The notes below the pieces were generated by a model that saw nothing but the letters and a program-made list of their open reading frames with translations, did no database searches and was not told where the DNA came from. Below are positions 46,211-56,517 of a stretch of DNA of 64,000 nucleotides, one piece after another. The stretch covers positions 124,001 through 188,000 of the forward strand of contig NZ_CABVHY010000009.1 of the NCBI RefSeq assembly GCF_902497875.1. The letters run 5' to 3'. A program made the translations under genes and the position numbers. Numbering within the stretch: position 1 is the first letter of the stretch; every line of letters starts with the position of its first letter. This DNA comes from Pseudomonas fluorescens. GTDB lineage: Bacteria > Pseudomonadota > Gammaproteobacteria > Pseudomonadales > Pseudomonadaceae.

Positions 46211-48583
46211 TTAGAAAGTCTGGCCGAGGGAAAATTGGAACACTTGGGTCTCAGCGTCATCCGGTTCCTTGATCGGCATCGCCAAAGCAAAGCTTAACGG
46301 GCCCAGCGCGGTAATCCAGGTCACCCCGACACCGACGGAGCTGGCCAGACCGTCAAGACCGATGTCATTGCATTCAACCTTCTTACCGGAAGCAGATACC
46401 TTGCTCGAACTGCAATTGCTGTCGAACACGTTACCCACGTCCCAGAACAGGGAGGTCCGCAATGAGCGTTGATCTTTCACGAATGGCAGAGGGAACAGGA
46501 GTTCAACGCCACCTTGAATCAATACGTTACCACCGAACGGCAGCGGGTCCTGATCCGGGTCTCTGAGGGTACCTGGGTTCGTACCCAGACTAGGCGTACT
46601 ACGCGGACCCAGGGTGTTGTCCTTGAAGCCACGAACCGAGTTGAAACCACCGGCGTAATAGTTCTCGTAGAACGGCAGACCATCGGTCGAACCATAACCA
46701 TCACCATAACCCAGCTGTGTGTGCAGGCGCATGGTGTAGTTGTCAGTCAACGGCTGGAATACCTGACCGCGGTAGTCGAGCTTGAAGAACGACAGATCGC
46801 TGCCAGGCGTCGTGCTTTCCAGCACCAGGCTCTGCGAGTGACCACGGGTGGGCAGCACGCCCTTGTTCAGGGTCGACTCGGACCAACCGGCCGAAGCCTT
46901 GAAGTTCAAATACTTGTCGCCTTCCTGGCTGACGAAGTCGAAAATTTCGTCAACGGTGTAGCGACCGGTCTTGATCTCATCTTGTTGCGCCGACAGGCCG
47001 AAGGTCAGGCGCGAGGTCTCGCTGATCGGGTAACCGACGCTGACGCCCGCACCCAGGCTGTCTACCGCATAGGTAGCAACATCGACATCGAGTTCCTCGT
47101 AGTCAGTGGTGCGATAGAAGGCGTTGTAACCCAGGCTGACACCATCCGCCGTCCAGTACGGGTCGACATAACCGAAGTTATAGCGGGTCTGGTATTCGCT
47201 GCGAGTCAAGCCGACGCTGACCTTGTTACCGGTACCCAGGAAGTTGTTCTGGGTGATCGAACCACCGAGGATCAAGCCGGCGCTCTGGGCGAAACCGACG
47301 CTGGCGGTAATCGAACCGGAAGCCTGTTCTTCGACGCTGTAGTTGACGTCGACCTGGTCGTCGGTGCCTGGCACTGCCGGTGTCTCGACGTTGACTTCCT
47401 TGAAGAAGCCCAGACGTTCCAGACGGGTTTTCGACTGGTCGATCAGGTAGGTCGAAGCCCAACCGCCTTCCATCTGACGCATTTCCCGACGCAGCACTTC
47501 GTCTTCCGACTTGGTGTTGCCACGGAAGTTGATACGGTTCACGTAGGCACGCTTGCCCGGGTCAACCACGAAAGTGATATCGACCGTGTGGTCTTCCTCA
47601 TGGGGCTGCGGCACGCCGTTGACGTTGGCGAAGGTGTAGCCTTCGTTACCCAGACGACGGGTGATCAGCTCAGAGGTAGTGGTCATCAGCTTGCGCGAGA
47701 ACACCTGGCCCTTCTGCACCAGCAGCAACGACTTGACCTGGTCTTCAGGCACTTTCAAGTCACCGCTCAGCTTGACGTCACGAACGCTGTACTTGTCGCC
47801 TTCGTTGACGTTGACCGTGATGTAGACGTGCTTCTTGTCCGGGGTGATCGAGACCTGGGTCGAAGCGATATCCATGTTGATATAGCCGCGATCCAGGTAA
47901 TAGGAACGCAAGCGCTCCAGGTCACCGGAGAGTTTTTCACGGGCATATTTGTCATCATTCTTGAAGAACGACAGCCAGTTGCTGGTCTTGAGCTCGAACA
48001 GGTCGATCAGGTCTTCATCGGGGAAGACCGTGTTACCCACCACGTTGATGTGCTGGATGGCAGCGACCGTGCCTTCGTTGATGTTGACCTTCAAGCCAAC
48101 ACGGTTGCGCGGCTGCGGTATCACTTCAGTGTCGACCGTCGCCGAGTAGCGACCTTGAGCGACATATTGACGCTGCAGCTCGTTACGCACCCCTTCAAGG
48201 GTCGCACGCTGGAAGATTTCGCCTTCGGACAGACCGGATTGTTTGAGGCCCTTCATCAGGTCTTCAGTGGAGATCGCCTTGTTACCATCGATCTCGATAC
48301 TGGCGACAGAGGGTCGCTCGACTACTGTGATGACCAGGACATTGCCTTCGCGGCCCAGCTGGATATCTTGAAAGAAACCGGTTTTGAACAACGCACGAGT
48401 GGATTCCACCAGGCGACGATCGTCCGCCTGCTCGCCGACGTTTAGCGGCAAGGCACCAAAGACGCTACCCGCGGAGACCCGCTGGAGGCCATTGACCCGA
48501 ATATCGGAGATAGTGAAGGACTCAGCGTGAACTTCGGCGATCATCAATACGGAGAGAACCGCAGTTAGCAGCAGACGTTTCAT
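46211..48583 (-). CDS. bamA: BamA, outer-membrane protein assembly factor
   Basis: 790-residue core of the Bam complex, essential for inserting beta-barrel proteins. It has a signal peptide (MKRLLLTAVLSVLMIAEVHA), five POTRA domains (about 22-425) and a 16-strand Omp85 barrel. The barrel's conserved motif is seen as GGFNSVRGF, and the protein ends in the aromatic-terminal strand VFQFSLGQTF. AAGGA precedes the ATG at 48583; an in-frame start at 48610 lacks a signal-like N-terminus. Order rseP-bamA-skp-lpxD is standard. Confidence 0.97.
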   Translation of the reverse strand: MKRLLLTAVLSVLMIAEVHAESFTISDIRVNGLQRVSAGSVFGALPLNVGEQADDRRLVESTRALFKTGFFQDIQLGREGNVLVITVVERPSVASIEIDGNKAISTEDLMKGLKQSGLSEGEIFQRATLEGVRNELQRQYVAQGRYSATVDTEVIPQPRNRVGLKVNINEGTVAAIQHINVVGNTVFPDEDLIDLFELKTSNWLSFFKNDDKYAREKLSGDLERLRSYYLDRGYINMDIASTQVSITPDKKHVYITVNVNEGDKYSVRDVKLSGDLKVPEDQVKSLLLVQKGQVFSRKLMTTTSELITRRLGNEGYTFANVNGVPQPHEEDHTVDITFVVDPGKRAYVNRINFRGNTKSEDEVLRREMRQMEGGWASTYLIDQSKTRLERLGFFKEVNVETPAVPGTDDQVDVNYSVEEQASGSITASVGFAQSAGLILGGSITQNNFLGTGNKVSVGLTRSEYQTRYNFGYVDPYWTADGVSLGYNAFYRTTDYEELDVDVATYAVDSLGAGVSVGYPISETSRLTFGLSAQQDEIKTGRYTVDEIFDFVSQEGDKYLNFKASAGWSESTLNKGVLPTRGHSQSLVLESTTPGSDLSFFKLDYRGQVFQPLTDNYTMRLHTQLGYGDGYGSTDGLPFYENYYAGGFNSVRGFKDNTLGPRSTPSLGTNPGTLRDPDQDPLPFGGNVLIQGGVELLFPLPFVKDQRSLRTSLFWDVGNVFDSNCSSSKVSASGKKVECNDIGLDGLASSVGVGVTWITALGPLSFALAMPIKEPDDAETQVFQFSLGQTF

Positions 48584-48658
48584 GAAGTCCTTTCTTATTC
48601 CAACTGGCAATAAACAAACTGCCGCAAAATGCGGCAGATTCGCAATTCAGCGAAAGCG

Positions 48659-50011
48659 TTACAGTCGACCCAGATCGTTGACCAGAGCAAGCAACATCAC
48701 CCCGACCACCAAACTGATACCGATCTGTATCCCCCAACCCTGCACCCGATCCGACAAGGGACGACCACGCGCCCACTCAATCAGATAAAACAACAAATGC
48801 CCCCCATCCAGTACAGGAATGGGCAACAAATTCAGAACGCCCAGGCTAATACTCAGATAAGCCAGGAAATTCAGGAAATCAGCGACGCCCGACTGGGCAG
48901 AAGCGCCCGCCACTTTAGCAATGGTTATCGGTCCACTCAAGTTTTTTACCGAGAGCTCACCGAACAACATTTTCTTTAGTGAATCAAGAGTCAGGACACT
49001 CATGGTCCAGGTGCGTCGAGCCCCCTCGCCAATCGCCTCCAGAGGACCGTAACTGACCTCGCGGATCATGGACGGTGGCCAATCGACAGCTTTTACCCCT
49101 GCGCCGAGATATCCGGTGGCGACTTTCGCCTTGCCCTTGGCAGCCAAAGTAACAGGGACGTCGATTTGAGCACCGCCACGCTCGACCCGCAGCACAATTT
49201 TGGTTTCAGGACGTATACGGACCTGATCAACCACTTGCTGCCAATCGCTCAACGCCTGGCCATCGAGTGCCAACAGACGGTCACCGGTTTTCAGCCCGGC
49301 AGCCTGGGCCGGCCCGTTCGGATCCAGCTCAGCCAGCACCGGCGGCAAGGCCGGACGCCACGGACGAATCCCCAGGGAGTGAATCGGATCGGGCTCGTCA
49401 GCACCTTTGAGCCACTTGTCCAACACCAGCTCGCGTGCTGAGTCGGCGGTCGAACCTTCTTCACGCACCAACACCTGCAGGGAACCACTTTCGCCCAACC
49501 GGCGTACCAGTTGCAGATTCACCGCGGCCCAACCCGTAGTTGGTTCACCATCGATCGCGACGATTTCCTGGCCCGGACTCAATCCGGCCTTGGCGGCAAT
49601 ACTGCCGATTTCAACGTTACCAATGACCGGCCGCACCTGCTCGCTGCCGAGCATGGCCAAGACCCAGAAAAACACCAGGGCCAGCAAGAAGTTGGCTATC
49701 GGACCGGCCGCGACTATAGCGATACGCTGGCGAACCGATTTGCGATTGAAGGATTGATCGAGTTGATCGACCGGCACATCGCCTTCGCGCTCGTCGAGCA
49801 TTTTCACGTAGCCACCCAAGGGAATGGCAGCAATCACGAACTCCGTGCCGCGACGATCATGCCAGCGCAGCAGTGGCATACCAAAACCCACAGAGAAGCG
49901 CAGAACCTTGACGCCGCAACGGCGCGCCACCCAAAAGTGGCCGAATTCGTGGAAGGTGACCAGCACGCCCAGAGCAACCAGGGTGCCGACAATCATATAG
50001 AGCGCGCTCAT
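48659..50011 (-). CDS. rseP: RseP (MucP), site-2 intramembrane protease
   Basis: 450-residue inner-membrane zinc protease that cuts anti-sigma factors (MucA in pseudomonads) to free the envelope stress sigma factor. Zinc motif HEFGH is at residues 21-25, the third ligand lies in PVLDGGHLLFYLIE near the C-terminus, two PDZ domains occupy about 120-300, and the flanking helices are present. Confidence 0.96.
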   Translation of the reverse strand: MSALYMIVGTLVALGVLVTFHEFGHFWVARRCGVKVLRFSVGFGMPLLRWHDRRGTEFVIAAIPLGGYVKMLDEREGDVPVDQLDQSFNRKSVRQRIAIVAAGPIANFLLALVFFWVLAMLGSEQVRPVIGNVEIGSIAAKAGLSPGQEIVAIDGEPTTGWAAVNLQLVRRLGESGSLQVLVREEGSTADSARELVLDKWLKGADEPDPIHSLGIRPWRPALPPVLAELDPNGPAQAAGLKTGDRLLALDGQALSDWQQVVDQVRIRPETKIVLRVERGGAQIDVPVTLAAKGKAKVATGYLGAGVKAVDWPPSMIREVSYGPLEAIGEGARRTWTMSVLTLDSLKKMLFGELSVKNLSGPITIAKVAGASAQSGVADFLNFLAYLSISLGVLNLLPIPVLDGGHLLFYLIEWARGRPLSDRVQGWGIQIGISLVVGVMLLALVNDLGRL

Positions 50012-50065
50012 CTACTTACTCCGCATTCCTATCCAGTGCCGATACGCTCGGACCCGCTGCAACGT

Positions 50066-51256
50066 CTATCGCCCGTGGCGACTCAACCATTGCTCGGTCA
50101 GGGCGCGGGCTTTGGCGTCCGCCGAGAACACCGCGTCGAGTTCTTCGACGGCGACCACAGGCTCGATGTTCAATACTTCCTCGATGATACTCGCGATCTC
50201 CGGGTAGCGGATGCGCCGTTCGAGAAAGGCTGCGACCGCCACTTCATTTGCTGCATTCAACATGGCCGGCGCGCTGTTACCTGCCTCCGCCGCCTGGCGG
50301 GCGAGCCGCAGACAAGGAAAACGCTGCTCATCCGGGGCCTGAAAGTCCAGGCGCGCGATCGAGAACAGATCAAGAGGCGCCACACCGGAATCGATTCGCT
50401 CGGGCCAGGCCAGGGCGTTGGCGATCGGCGTGCGCATATCCGGATTGCCCAATTGCGCCAGTACCGAACCGTCGACGTAGTCCACCAGCGAATGAATCAC
50501 GCTCTGCGGATGAATCACCACTTCGACCTGATCCGGCCTGGCATCGAACAGCCAGCAAGCCTCGATCAACTCGAGGCCTTTGTTCATCATGCTCGCCGAA
50601 TCCACCGAGATCTTGCGACCCATCGACCAGTTGGGATGGGCGCAGGCCTGCTCGGGAGTCACATGCTCAAGCTCGGCCAGCGGCGTTTGCCGAAACGGGC
50701 CACCCGAGGCGGTCAGCAGGATCCGACGGACCCCGACAGCCCCAAGCCCGCGAGCAAAATCGTTGGGCATGCACTGAAAAATCGCGTTGTGCTCGCTATC
50801 GATCGGCAACAGCACCGAACCACTCTTGCGCACCGCCTGCATGAACAAGGCGCCGGACATCACCAGCGCCTCCTTGTTGGCCAGCAGAATCTTCTTGCCG
50901 GCTTCGACCGCCGCCAGGGTCGGACGCAAACCCGCCGCCCCGACGATTGCCGCCATCACCGCATCGACTTGAGGATCGGCCGCGACCTGGCACAACCCCT
51001 CCTCCCCCACCAGAACCCGGGTTTGCAGACCCGCCGCCCGCAGATCGTCCTGCAGCCTGCGTGCAACGCCGACCTCAGGAACGACCGCGAAGCGCGGCGT
51101 ATGGCGCACGCACAAGGCGAGCAACTCGATCAGCCGACTGAAACCGCTCAAGGCGAAAACCTGATAACGCTCGGGATGCCGGGCAATGACATCGAGGGTG
51201 CTCAGGCCGATCGAGCCGGTCGCGCCCAGCACGGTAATCTGCTGTGGGCGATTCAC
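50066..51256 (-). CDS. dxr: Dxr (IspC), 1-deoxy-D-xylulose 5-phosphate reductoisomerase
   Basis: 396-residue MEP-pathway enzyme that makes 2-C-methylerythritol 4-phosphate with NADPH. NADPH motif [17 protein letters not shown] is at the N-terminus; [22 protein letters not shown] and [23 protein letters not shown] hold the metal and substrate residues. I chose the GTG at 51256, which overlaps the cdsA stop as GTGA and gives the homologous N-terminus [10 protein letters not shown]. An ATG at 51271 adds five residues. The target of fosmidomycin. Confidence 0.95.
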   Translation of the reverse strand: MNRPQQITVLGATGSIGLSTLDVIARHPERYQVFALSGFSRLIELLALCVRHTPRFAVVPEVGVARRLQDDLRAAGLQTRVLVGEEGLCQVAADPQVDAVMAAIVGAAGLRPTLAAVEAGKKILLANKEALVMSGALFMQAVRKSGSVLLPIDSEHNAIFQCMPNDFARGLGAVGVRRILLTASGGPFRQTPLAELEHVTPEQACAHPNWSMGRKISVDSASMMNKGLELIEACWLFDARPDQVEVVIHPQSVIHSLVDYVDGSVLAQLGNPDMRTPIANALAWPERIDSGVAPLDLFSIARLDFQAPDEQRFPCLRLARQAAEAGNSAPAMLNAANEVAVAAFLERRIRYPEIASIIEEVLNIEPVVAVEELDAVFSADAKARALTEQWLSRHGR

Positions 51257-52059
51257 GGCGCAGCCATCCACAACAGGACGGCAAATACCGGAATGGCCGC
51301 GGTCAGGCTATCGATGCGATCCAGCACACCGCCATGGCCCGGCAGCAGGTTGCTGCTGTCCTTGATCCCTGACTGACGCTTGAACATGCTTTCGGTCAGG
51401 TCACCGACCACCGAAATCAGCACGACAATCGCCGCGCCGATCAAGCCCATCAGCATCTGCGCAGCGCTCCAGTCACGGGCAAGGCCGACGACGGCAGTGA
51501 TCAGTAAGCTCGCCGCCAACCCACCGTACACCCCTTCCCAGCTCTTGCCCGGACTGACCCTCGGCGCCAGCTTGCGCTTGCCGAAGGCCCTACCGGAAAA
51601 ATAGGCACCGATGTCCGCGCCCCAGACCAGCACCATCACCGCCATGATCAGCCAGTTGCCCAAGGGCTGCTGCTTGATCAGGACCAGCCCTTGCCAGGCC
51701 GGCAACAGGATCAACAGACCAATCACCAACTTGCTCGCCGCACTGGCCCATCGCTCACTGGTGCGCGGATAAGTCAGCACCAGGAAGGTTGCCAGCGACC
51801 ACCAGATCACCGCTGCAGCCAGCACCCACGGCGCGAGCCCGGGCAGCACATGCATGAAAAACAGCAGCAGCGCGACCATGGCCGCGTAGGCAACCCGGAC
51901 CGGCTGGGCAGTAAAACCTGCCAGCCGAGCCCATTCCCAGGCAGCCAGGGTCACCACCAATCCAATAAACAACGCAAAACCGGTGCCTTCCAGCAGGAAA
52001 AACCCGCATAAGGCGATCGGCAACAGGATTAGCGCGGTAATGATTCGTTGTTTAAGCAT
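51253..52059 (-). CDS. cdsA: CdsA, phosphatidate cytidylyltransferase
   Basis: 268-residue inner-membrane enzyme that makes CDP-diacylglycerol, precursor of all phospholipids. Eight or so hydrophobic segments are visible; the signature [13 protein letters not shown] followed by [20 protein letters not shown] near the C-terminus is complete. It overlaps uppS by one base and dxr by four. Confidence 0.96.
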   Translation of the reverse strand: MLKQRIITALILLPIALCGFFLLEGTGFALFIGLVVTLAAWEWARLAGFTAQPVRVAYAAMVALLLFFMHVLPGLAPWVLAAAVIWWSLATFLVLTYPRTSERWASAASKLVIGLLILLPAWQGLVLIKQQPLGNWLIMAVMVLVWGADIGAYFSGRAFGKRKLAPRVSPGKSWEGVYGGLAASLLITAVVGLARDWSAAQMLMGLIGAAIVVLISVVGDLTESMFKRQSGIKDSSNLLPGHGGVLDRIDSLTAAIPVFAVLLWMAAP

Positions 52060-52814
52060 TAAGCCCGGGCTCCCGCTTCGACCTGTTCGCTCGTTTTACC
52101 GAAGCGGCGCTGGCGAGAAGCGTAATCGGCCAGCGCAGTACGCATGGCATCGTGTTTGAAGTCCGGCCAGAACAGGTCGGAGAAATACAGTTCGGCGTAC
52201 GCCAACTGCCACAACAGGAAATTACTGATGCGGTGTTCACCGCCCGTACGGATGCACAAGTCCGGCAGGGGCAGATCGCCCGTCGCCAGACAGGTTTGCA
52301 ATAATTCGGGCGTGATGTCTTCGGGGCGCAGATGCCCGGCCTGAACCTCGCGCGCCAGGCGTTGGGCAGCCTGGGCAATATCCCACTGGCCGCCATAGTT
52401 GGCAGCGATCTGCAGGACAAAACGATTGCTGCCCGCCGTCAGCGCCTCAGCCTCACGCATGGCCGCCTGCAACTCCGGATGGAAGCGCGAGCGGTCACCG
52501 ATAATGCGCAGACTGATGTTGTTGTCGTTGAGGCGCTTGGCCTCGCGACGCAACGCCTTGAAAAACAGATCCATCAAGGCACTGACTTCGTCGGCCGGGC
52601 GTTGCCAGTTCTCACTGGAAAAGGCAAACAGGGTCAATACTTCGACCTTGGCCTCGGCACACACTTCAATGACCGCACGAACAGCATCAACGCCCGCTTT
52701 ATGCCCGGCAACACCCGGCATAAAGCGCTTTTTCGCCCAGCGATTATTACCATCCATGATGATCGCCACATGACGTGGCACCGAAGACAGTACAGCCTGC
52801 TTGGTCTTTTCCAT
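52059..52814 (-). CDS. uppS: UppS, undecaprenyl diphosphate synthase
   Basis: 251-residue cis-prenyltransferase that makes the C55 carrier lipid for peptidoglycan and O-antigen. HVAIIMDGNNRWAKKR holds catalytic Asp21; the FAFSSENWQRP and DLCIRTGGEHRISNFLLWQLAYAELYF motifs are typical. It follows frr after 13 bases; the uppS-cdsA-dxr-rseP order is standard. Confidence 0.97.
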   Translation of the reverse strand: MEKTKQAVLSSVPRHVAIIMDGNNRWAKKRFMPGVAGHKAGVDAVRAVIEVCAEAKVEVLTLFAFSSENWQRPADEVSALMDLFFKALRREAKRLNDNNISLRIIGDRSRFHPELQAAMREAEALTAGSNRFVLQIAANYGGQWDIAQAAQRLAREVQAGHLRPEDITPELLQTCLATGDLPLPDLCIRTGGEHRISNFLLWQLAYAELYFSDLFWPDFKHDAMRTALADYASRQRRFGKTSEQVEAGARA

Positions 52815-52827
52815 GTAAACGCGACCC

Positions 52828-53385
52828 TTATACGGCCATCAGGTCCGCTTCTTTTTGCTTCACGGCCGCCTCGATCTCCGCCACAAACTTGTCAGTCAGT
52901 TTCTGGATGTCGTCTGCCGCACGGCGCTCTTCGTCTTCGCTGATTTCTTTCTCCTTGACCAGGTCTTTCAACTGGCTCAAGGCATCGCGACGAATGTTGC
53001 GCACCGCTACACGGCCGTCTTCCGCCGCTTCACGCGCCTGCTTGGTGAAGCCCTTGCGGGTTTCTTCGGTCAGGGCAGGCATCGAGATCAGCAGTAACTC
53101 ACCCAGGTTGGTCGGGTTGAAGCCCAGGCCAGCGCTCTGGATCGCCTTGTCGACCGCTTGCAGCATGTTGCGCTCGAATGCCACGACTTGCAGGGTCCGC
53201 GAATCCTTGACGGTGACGTTGGCCACCTGGTTCAGCGGGGTATCGGAACCGTAGTAAGGCACCATCACGCCACCCAGGATGCTTGGGTGAGCCTGGCCGG
53301 TACGAATCCGGCTGAATGCGTGATGCAGCGATTCCAGGGATTTTTGCATGCGCTCTTGCGCGTCTTTCTTGATTTCGTTGATCAT
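52828..53385 (-). CDS. frr: Frr, ribosome recycling factor
   Basis: 185-residue tRNA-mimic that splits post-termination ribosomes together with [30 protein letters not shown] and the [33 protein letters not shown] segment are family signatures. The start overlaps the pyrH stop by four bases (ATGA). Confidence 0.97.
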   Translation of the reverse strand: MINEIKKDAQERMQKSLESLHHAFSRIRTGQAHPSILGGVMVPYYGSDTPLNQVANVTVKDSRTLQVVAFERNMLQAVDKAIQSAGLGFNPTNLGELLLISMPALTEETRKGFTKQAREAAEDGRVAVRNIRRDALSQLKDLVKEKEISEDEERRAADDIQKLTDKFVAEIEAAVKQKEADLMAV

Positions 53386-54125
53386 TTTTCGCCTTCCTCG
53401 ATCAGGGTCCCTTCTGCGCCGCCATGCACGATATTCAGCAGGGCGCCGGGCTTGTTCATGTTAAATACGCGCAACGGCATCTTGTGGTCACGGCACAGGC
53501 AAATGGCCGTCAGATCCATCACGCCCAGCTTGCGATCCAGCACTTCATCGTAAGTCAGATGATCGAACTTCTCGGCATGCGGGTCTTTGAATGGGTCAGC
53601 GGTATAGACGCCATCAACCTTGGTTGCCTTCAACACCACGTCGGCATTGATCTCGATGCCCCGCAGGCAGGCTGCCGAATCGGTGGTGAAAAACGGGTTG
53701 CCGGTACCGGCCGCGAAGATCACCACGTCCTTGGCGTTCAGGTGACGCATGGCTTTTCGACGATCATAGTGATCGGTCACACCCACCATGGAAATAGCCG
53801 ACATCACAATGGCCGAGATATTCGCACGTTCCAGCGCGTCACGCATGGCCAGAGCGTTCATCACAGTGGCCAGCATGCCCATGTGGTCGCCTGTCACCCG
53901 ATCCATCCCGGCGGCACTCAGCGCGGCGCCACGGAACAGGTTGCCACCACCGATCACCAGACCGACTTGAACGCCGATACCGACCAACTGGCCGACTTCC
54001 AGCGCCATGCGGTCCAGCACCTTCGGATCAATCCCGAATTCTTCCGAGCCCATCAGGGCCTCGCCGCTAAGCTTGAGTAGAATGCGTTTATAGCGAGCCT
54101 GATAACCACTGCCCTGCTGAGCCAT
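53382..54125 (-). CDS. pyrH: PyrH, uridylate kinase
   Basis: 247-residue hexameric UMP kinase of the amino-acid-kinase fold. [15 protein letters not shown] starts the domain; [19 protein letters not shown] and [20 protein letters not shown] are ATP/UMP motifs. It follows tsf after about 210 bases that contain the tsf terminator, so pyrH-frr-uppS may have a separate promoter there. Confidence 0.96.
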   Translation of the reverse strand: MAQQGSGYQARYKRILLKLSGEALMGSEEFGIDPKVLDRMALEVGQLVGIGVQVGLVIGGGNLFRGAALSAAGMDRVTGDHMGMLATVMNALAMRDALERANISAIVMSAISMVGVTDHYDRRKAMRHLNAKDVVIFAAGTGNPFFTTDSAACLRGIEINADVVLKATKVDGVYTADPFKDPHAEKFDHLTYDEVLDRKLGVMDLTAICLCRDHKMPLRVFNMNKPGALLNIVHGGAEGTLIEEGEK

Positions 54126-54279
54126 TGCGAATCTCTCCTGCGGCGTATTTTTAAAAATTCTTTGCCAGCTGTTTTCAGCCAGCGTTCACTCTAGCTTGAC
54201 GCTATCACAGCGCAATCGGAACACGGCGTTGTAAGCCAGTTCCGAAGGGAAACCAATCAAATTGATCACCCCATTTGAA

Positions 54280-54311
54280 AAGAGGCTGCGCGCGTGAGCG
54301 GGCAGCCTCTT
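54280..54311 (-). terminator. terminator after tsf
   Basis: AAGAGGCTGC/GCAGCCTCTT 10-base arms with a 12-base loop and a short T-run on the minus strand, 23 bases after the tsf stop. Confidence 0.8.
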
Positions 54312-54334
54312 CTGGGCGACAGTTGAAAACCGTC

Positions 54335-55198
54335 TTACTTCTTGCTGGCAGCCAGCTGGGCAGCAACTTCTTCAGCGAAGTTGTCGACCGGCTTCTCGAT
54401 GCCTTCGCCTACCTGGAAGCGGGTGAAGGAAACGATTTCAGCGCCGCCTTTCTTGGCCAGATCGCCAACGGTCACTTCAGGGTTCTTGACGAACGCCTGG
54501 TTGACCAGGCTGGCTTCGGCGAGGAACTTGCTGATACGACCAGCAACCATTTTCTCGACGATTTCAGCAGGCTTGCCTTTGATCTTGTCTTCGTTGAGGC
54601 TCATGAAAACGCCTTTTTCGCGTTCGATGGCTTCAGCGGAAACCTGCGATGGCAGCAGGAACTCAGGGTTGCTGGCCGCTACGTGCATAGCGATGTCTTT
54701 GGCCAGCTCAACGTTGCCGCCTTTCAGTGCCACGACTACGCCAATCTTGTTGCCGTGCAGGTAAGAACCTACAACGTCAGCTTCGATACGCGCCAGACGA
54801 CGGATGTTGACGTTCTCGCCTACTTTGCCAACCAGTGCTTCACGAGCCGGCTCTTGAGCGGCGATCAGCGGAGCTGCGTCGGTCAGTTTGTCAGCGAACG
54901 CTTTTTCAACGCTGGCAGCGACGAAGTTCTTGAAGTCGTCTTGCAGAGCCAGGAAGTCGGTTTGCGAGTTGACTTCGATGATCACGGCAGCCTTGCCGTC
55001 TTCCTTGATGCTGATTGCGCCTTCAGCAGCAATATTGCCTGCTTTCTTGGCAGCCTTGATGGCGCCCGATGCACGCATGTCATCGATGGCTTTTTCGATG
55101 TCGCCGTCAGCCTTGGTCAAGGCTTTTTTGCAATCCATCATGCCTTCGCCAGTACGCTCACGCAGTTCTTTGACCAACGCTGCAGTAATCTCTGCCAT
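54335..55198 (-). CDS. tsf: Tsf, elongation factor Ts
   Basis: 287-residue guanine nucleotide exchange factor for EF-Tu. The N-terminal UBA-like domain (AALVKELRERTGEGMMDCKKALTKADGDIEKAIDDMR), the NSQTDFLAL motif that pushes into EF-Tu (about residue 80) and the C-terminal coiled-coil module are complete. The ATG at 55198 is the conserved start MAEITAALVKE. It follows rpsB after a strong intercistronic terminator. Confidence 0.97.
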   Translation of the reverse strand: MAEITAALVKELRERTGEGMMDCKKALTKADGDIEKAIDDMRASGAIKAAKKAGNIAAEGAISIKEDGKAAVIIEVNSQTDFLALQDDFKNFVAASVEKAFADKLTDAAPLIAAQEPAREALVGKVGENVNIRRLARIEADVVGSYLHGNKIGVVVALKGGNVELAKDIAMHVAASNPEFLLPSQVSAEAIEREKGVFMSLNEDKIKGKPAEIVEKMVAGRISKFLAEASLVNQAFVKNPEVTVGDLAKKGGAEIVSFTRFQVGEGIEKPVDNFAEEVAAQLAASKK

Positions 55199-55336
55199 TT
55201 TCAAAATCCTCTTGGATAGGTTTTCAACCATTCCACCCGAGCGAACGGGCGTTCAAATTCTTGCCCCGAGAACACCTGGCAACCGCCGCATGACAAAAAC
55301 CGCCACGGGCATTTCCTACAGATGATTTTCGAGGTG

Positions 55337-55365
55337 GCAAAAAGGGGGCCAAGCCCCCTTTTTGC
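55337..55365. terminator. terminator/attenuator between rpsB and tsf
   Basis: Perfect 13-base arms GCAAAAAGGGGGC/GCCCCCTTTTTGC with a 3-base loop, 30 bases after the rpsB stop. It would reduce tsf expression relative to rpsB. Confidence 0.85.
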
Positions 55366-55394
55366 GTACTGAGTAAACGCTAAGCGCTAGTTAC

Positions 55395-56135
55395 TCAGCC
55401 TTCAACTACCGCTGCCGGAGCGTCTTCGACGAACACTTCGGTGCCGCCAGCAACGTGGTTGCGACCACGGATTACCGCGTCAGCCATCGAACCCATGTAC
55501 AGCTGGATAGCGCGGATTGCGTCATCGTTGCCTGGGATGCTGTAGTCAACGCCGTCCGGGCTGCTGTTGGTATCGACAACGCCAATAACCGGGATGCCCA
55601 GCTTGTTGGCTTCGGTGATCGCGATGCGCTCGTGATCAACGTCGATAACGAACAGTGCGTCAGGCAGACCGCCCATGTCCTTGATACCACCCAGGCTACG
55701 ATCCAGCTTCTCAAGATCACGAGTGCGCATCAGCGCTTCTTTCTTGGTCAGCTTGGCGAAAGTACCGTCTTCGGCCTGGATTTCAAGGTCACGCAGACGC
55801 TTGATGGAAGCACGAATGGTTTTGAAGTTGGTCAGCATGCCGCCCAACCAGCGGTGATCGACGTACGGCGAACCGCAACGTGCTGCTTCTTCAGCAACGA
55901 TCTTGCCAGCGGAACGCTTGGTGCCGACGAACAGGATCTTGTTTTTGCCCTGGGCCAGACGCTCTACGAAAGTCAGAGCTTCGTTGAACATTGGCAGGGT
56001 TTTTTCAAGGTTGATGATGTGAATCTTGTTACGCGCGCCGAAAATGTACTTACCCATTTTCGGGTTCCAGTAACGGGTTTGGTGACCGAAGTGGACACCA
56101 GCCTTCAGCATATCGCGCATGTTGACTTGGGACAT
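55395..56135 (-). CDS. rpsB: 30S ribosomal protein S2
   Basis: 246-residue S2. [24 protein letters not shown] is the standard N-terminus and [50 protein letters not shown] are core motifs; ends with an acidic alanine-rich tail. The ATG at 56135 is preceded by AAGGAA. Upstream leader and promoter are described separately. Confidence 0.98.
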   Translation of the reverse strand: MSQVNMRDMLKAGVHFGHQTRYWNPKMGKYIFGARNKIHIINLEKTLPMFNEALTFVERLAQGKNKILFVGTKRSAGKIVAEEAARCGSPYVDHRWLGGMLTNFKTIRASIKRLRDLEIQAEDGTFAKLTKKEALMRTRDLEKLDRSLGGIKDMGGLPDALFVIDVDHERIAITEANKLGIPVIGVVDTNSSPDGVDYSIPGNDDAIRAIQLYMGSMADAVIRGRNHVAGGTEVFVEDAPAAVVEG

Positions 56136-56304
56136 GATAGTTCCTTGATAAGTCGGGTTAGGCCTCCACGTATCCCAATGACCAACCAGCAGCGTCAAGC
56201 TGAAGGCACCCAGGTCATCGTGTCGACACGTGTGTGGGTTTAAGCCTTTCGGGGCATCCCCGGAAAGCGGCGCATTTTATACCATAAGAAAGGCGAAAAC
56301 GAAA
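56136..56304 (-). promoter_or_regulatory. rpsB promoter and leader (probable S2 autoregulatory region)
   Basis: TTTCGT (56299-56304), 17 bases, TATAAA (56276-56281) on the minus strand form the promoter. The transcript would begin near 56267 and give a leader of about 130 nucleotides. It opens with the hairpin CTTTC-C-GGGG-ATG-CCCC-GAAAG (56246-56267). In Gammaproteobacteria S2 represses its own rpsB-tsf mRNA through the leader; that this leader does so is inference. Confidence 0.55.
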
Positions 56305-56517
56305 CCAGGATTCACACCTCCCTGTGTCCGCTTTTGCCCTGACCTTGGAATCGGGTCAGAATGCACCATCTATTATAGAGTGAAGCGAAGGTCGGGCGTT
56401 CATGATTTGCCTCGACCGTCTGTTAGAATCGCGTTTTTGGGGCTGCGCAGACGCAACATTGAGTCACGCAATCCATCTTCCGTGTTTATTTGCGCCATTG
56501 AGCGCTAGAGAGCCTGT
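56305..56517. other. upstream region of map, no gene seen
   Basis: The stretch before map holds two -10-like hexamers on the plus strand, TATTAT near 56373 and TAGAAT near 56424, either of which could serve map. No convincing -35, RNA gene or coding frame. Confidence 0.4.

Noticed and set aside
55240..55262. GTTCAAATTC-like string as a tRNA T-loop
   Set aside because: No acceptor, D or anticodon stems surround it, and it lies in the rpsB-tsf interval.
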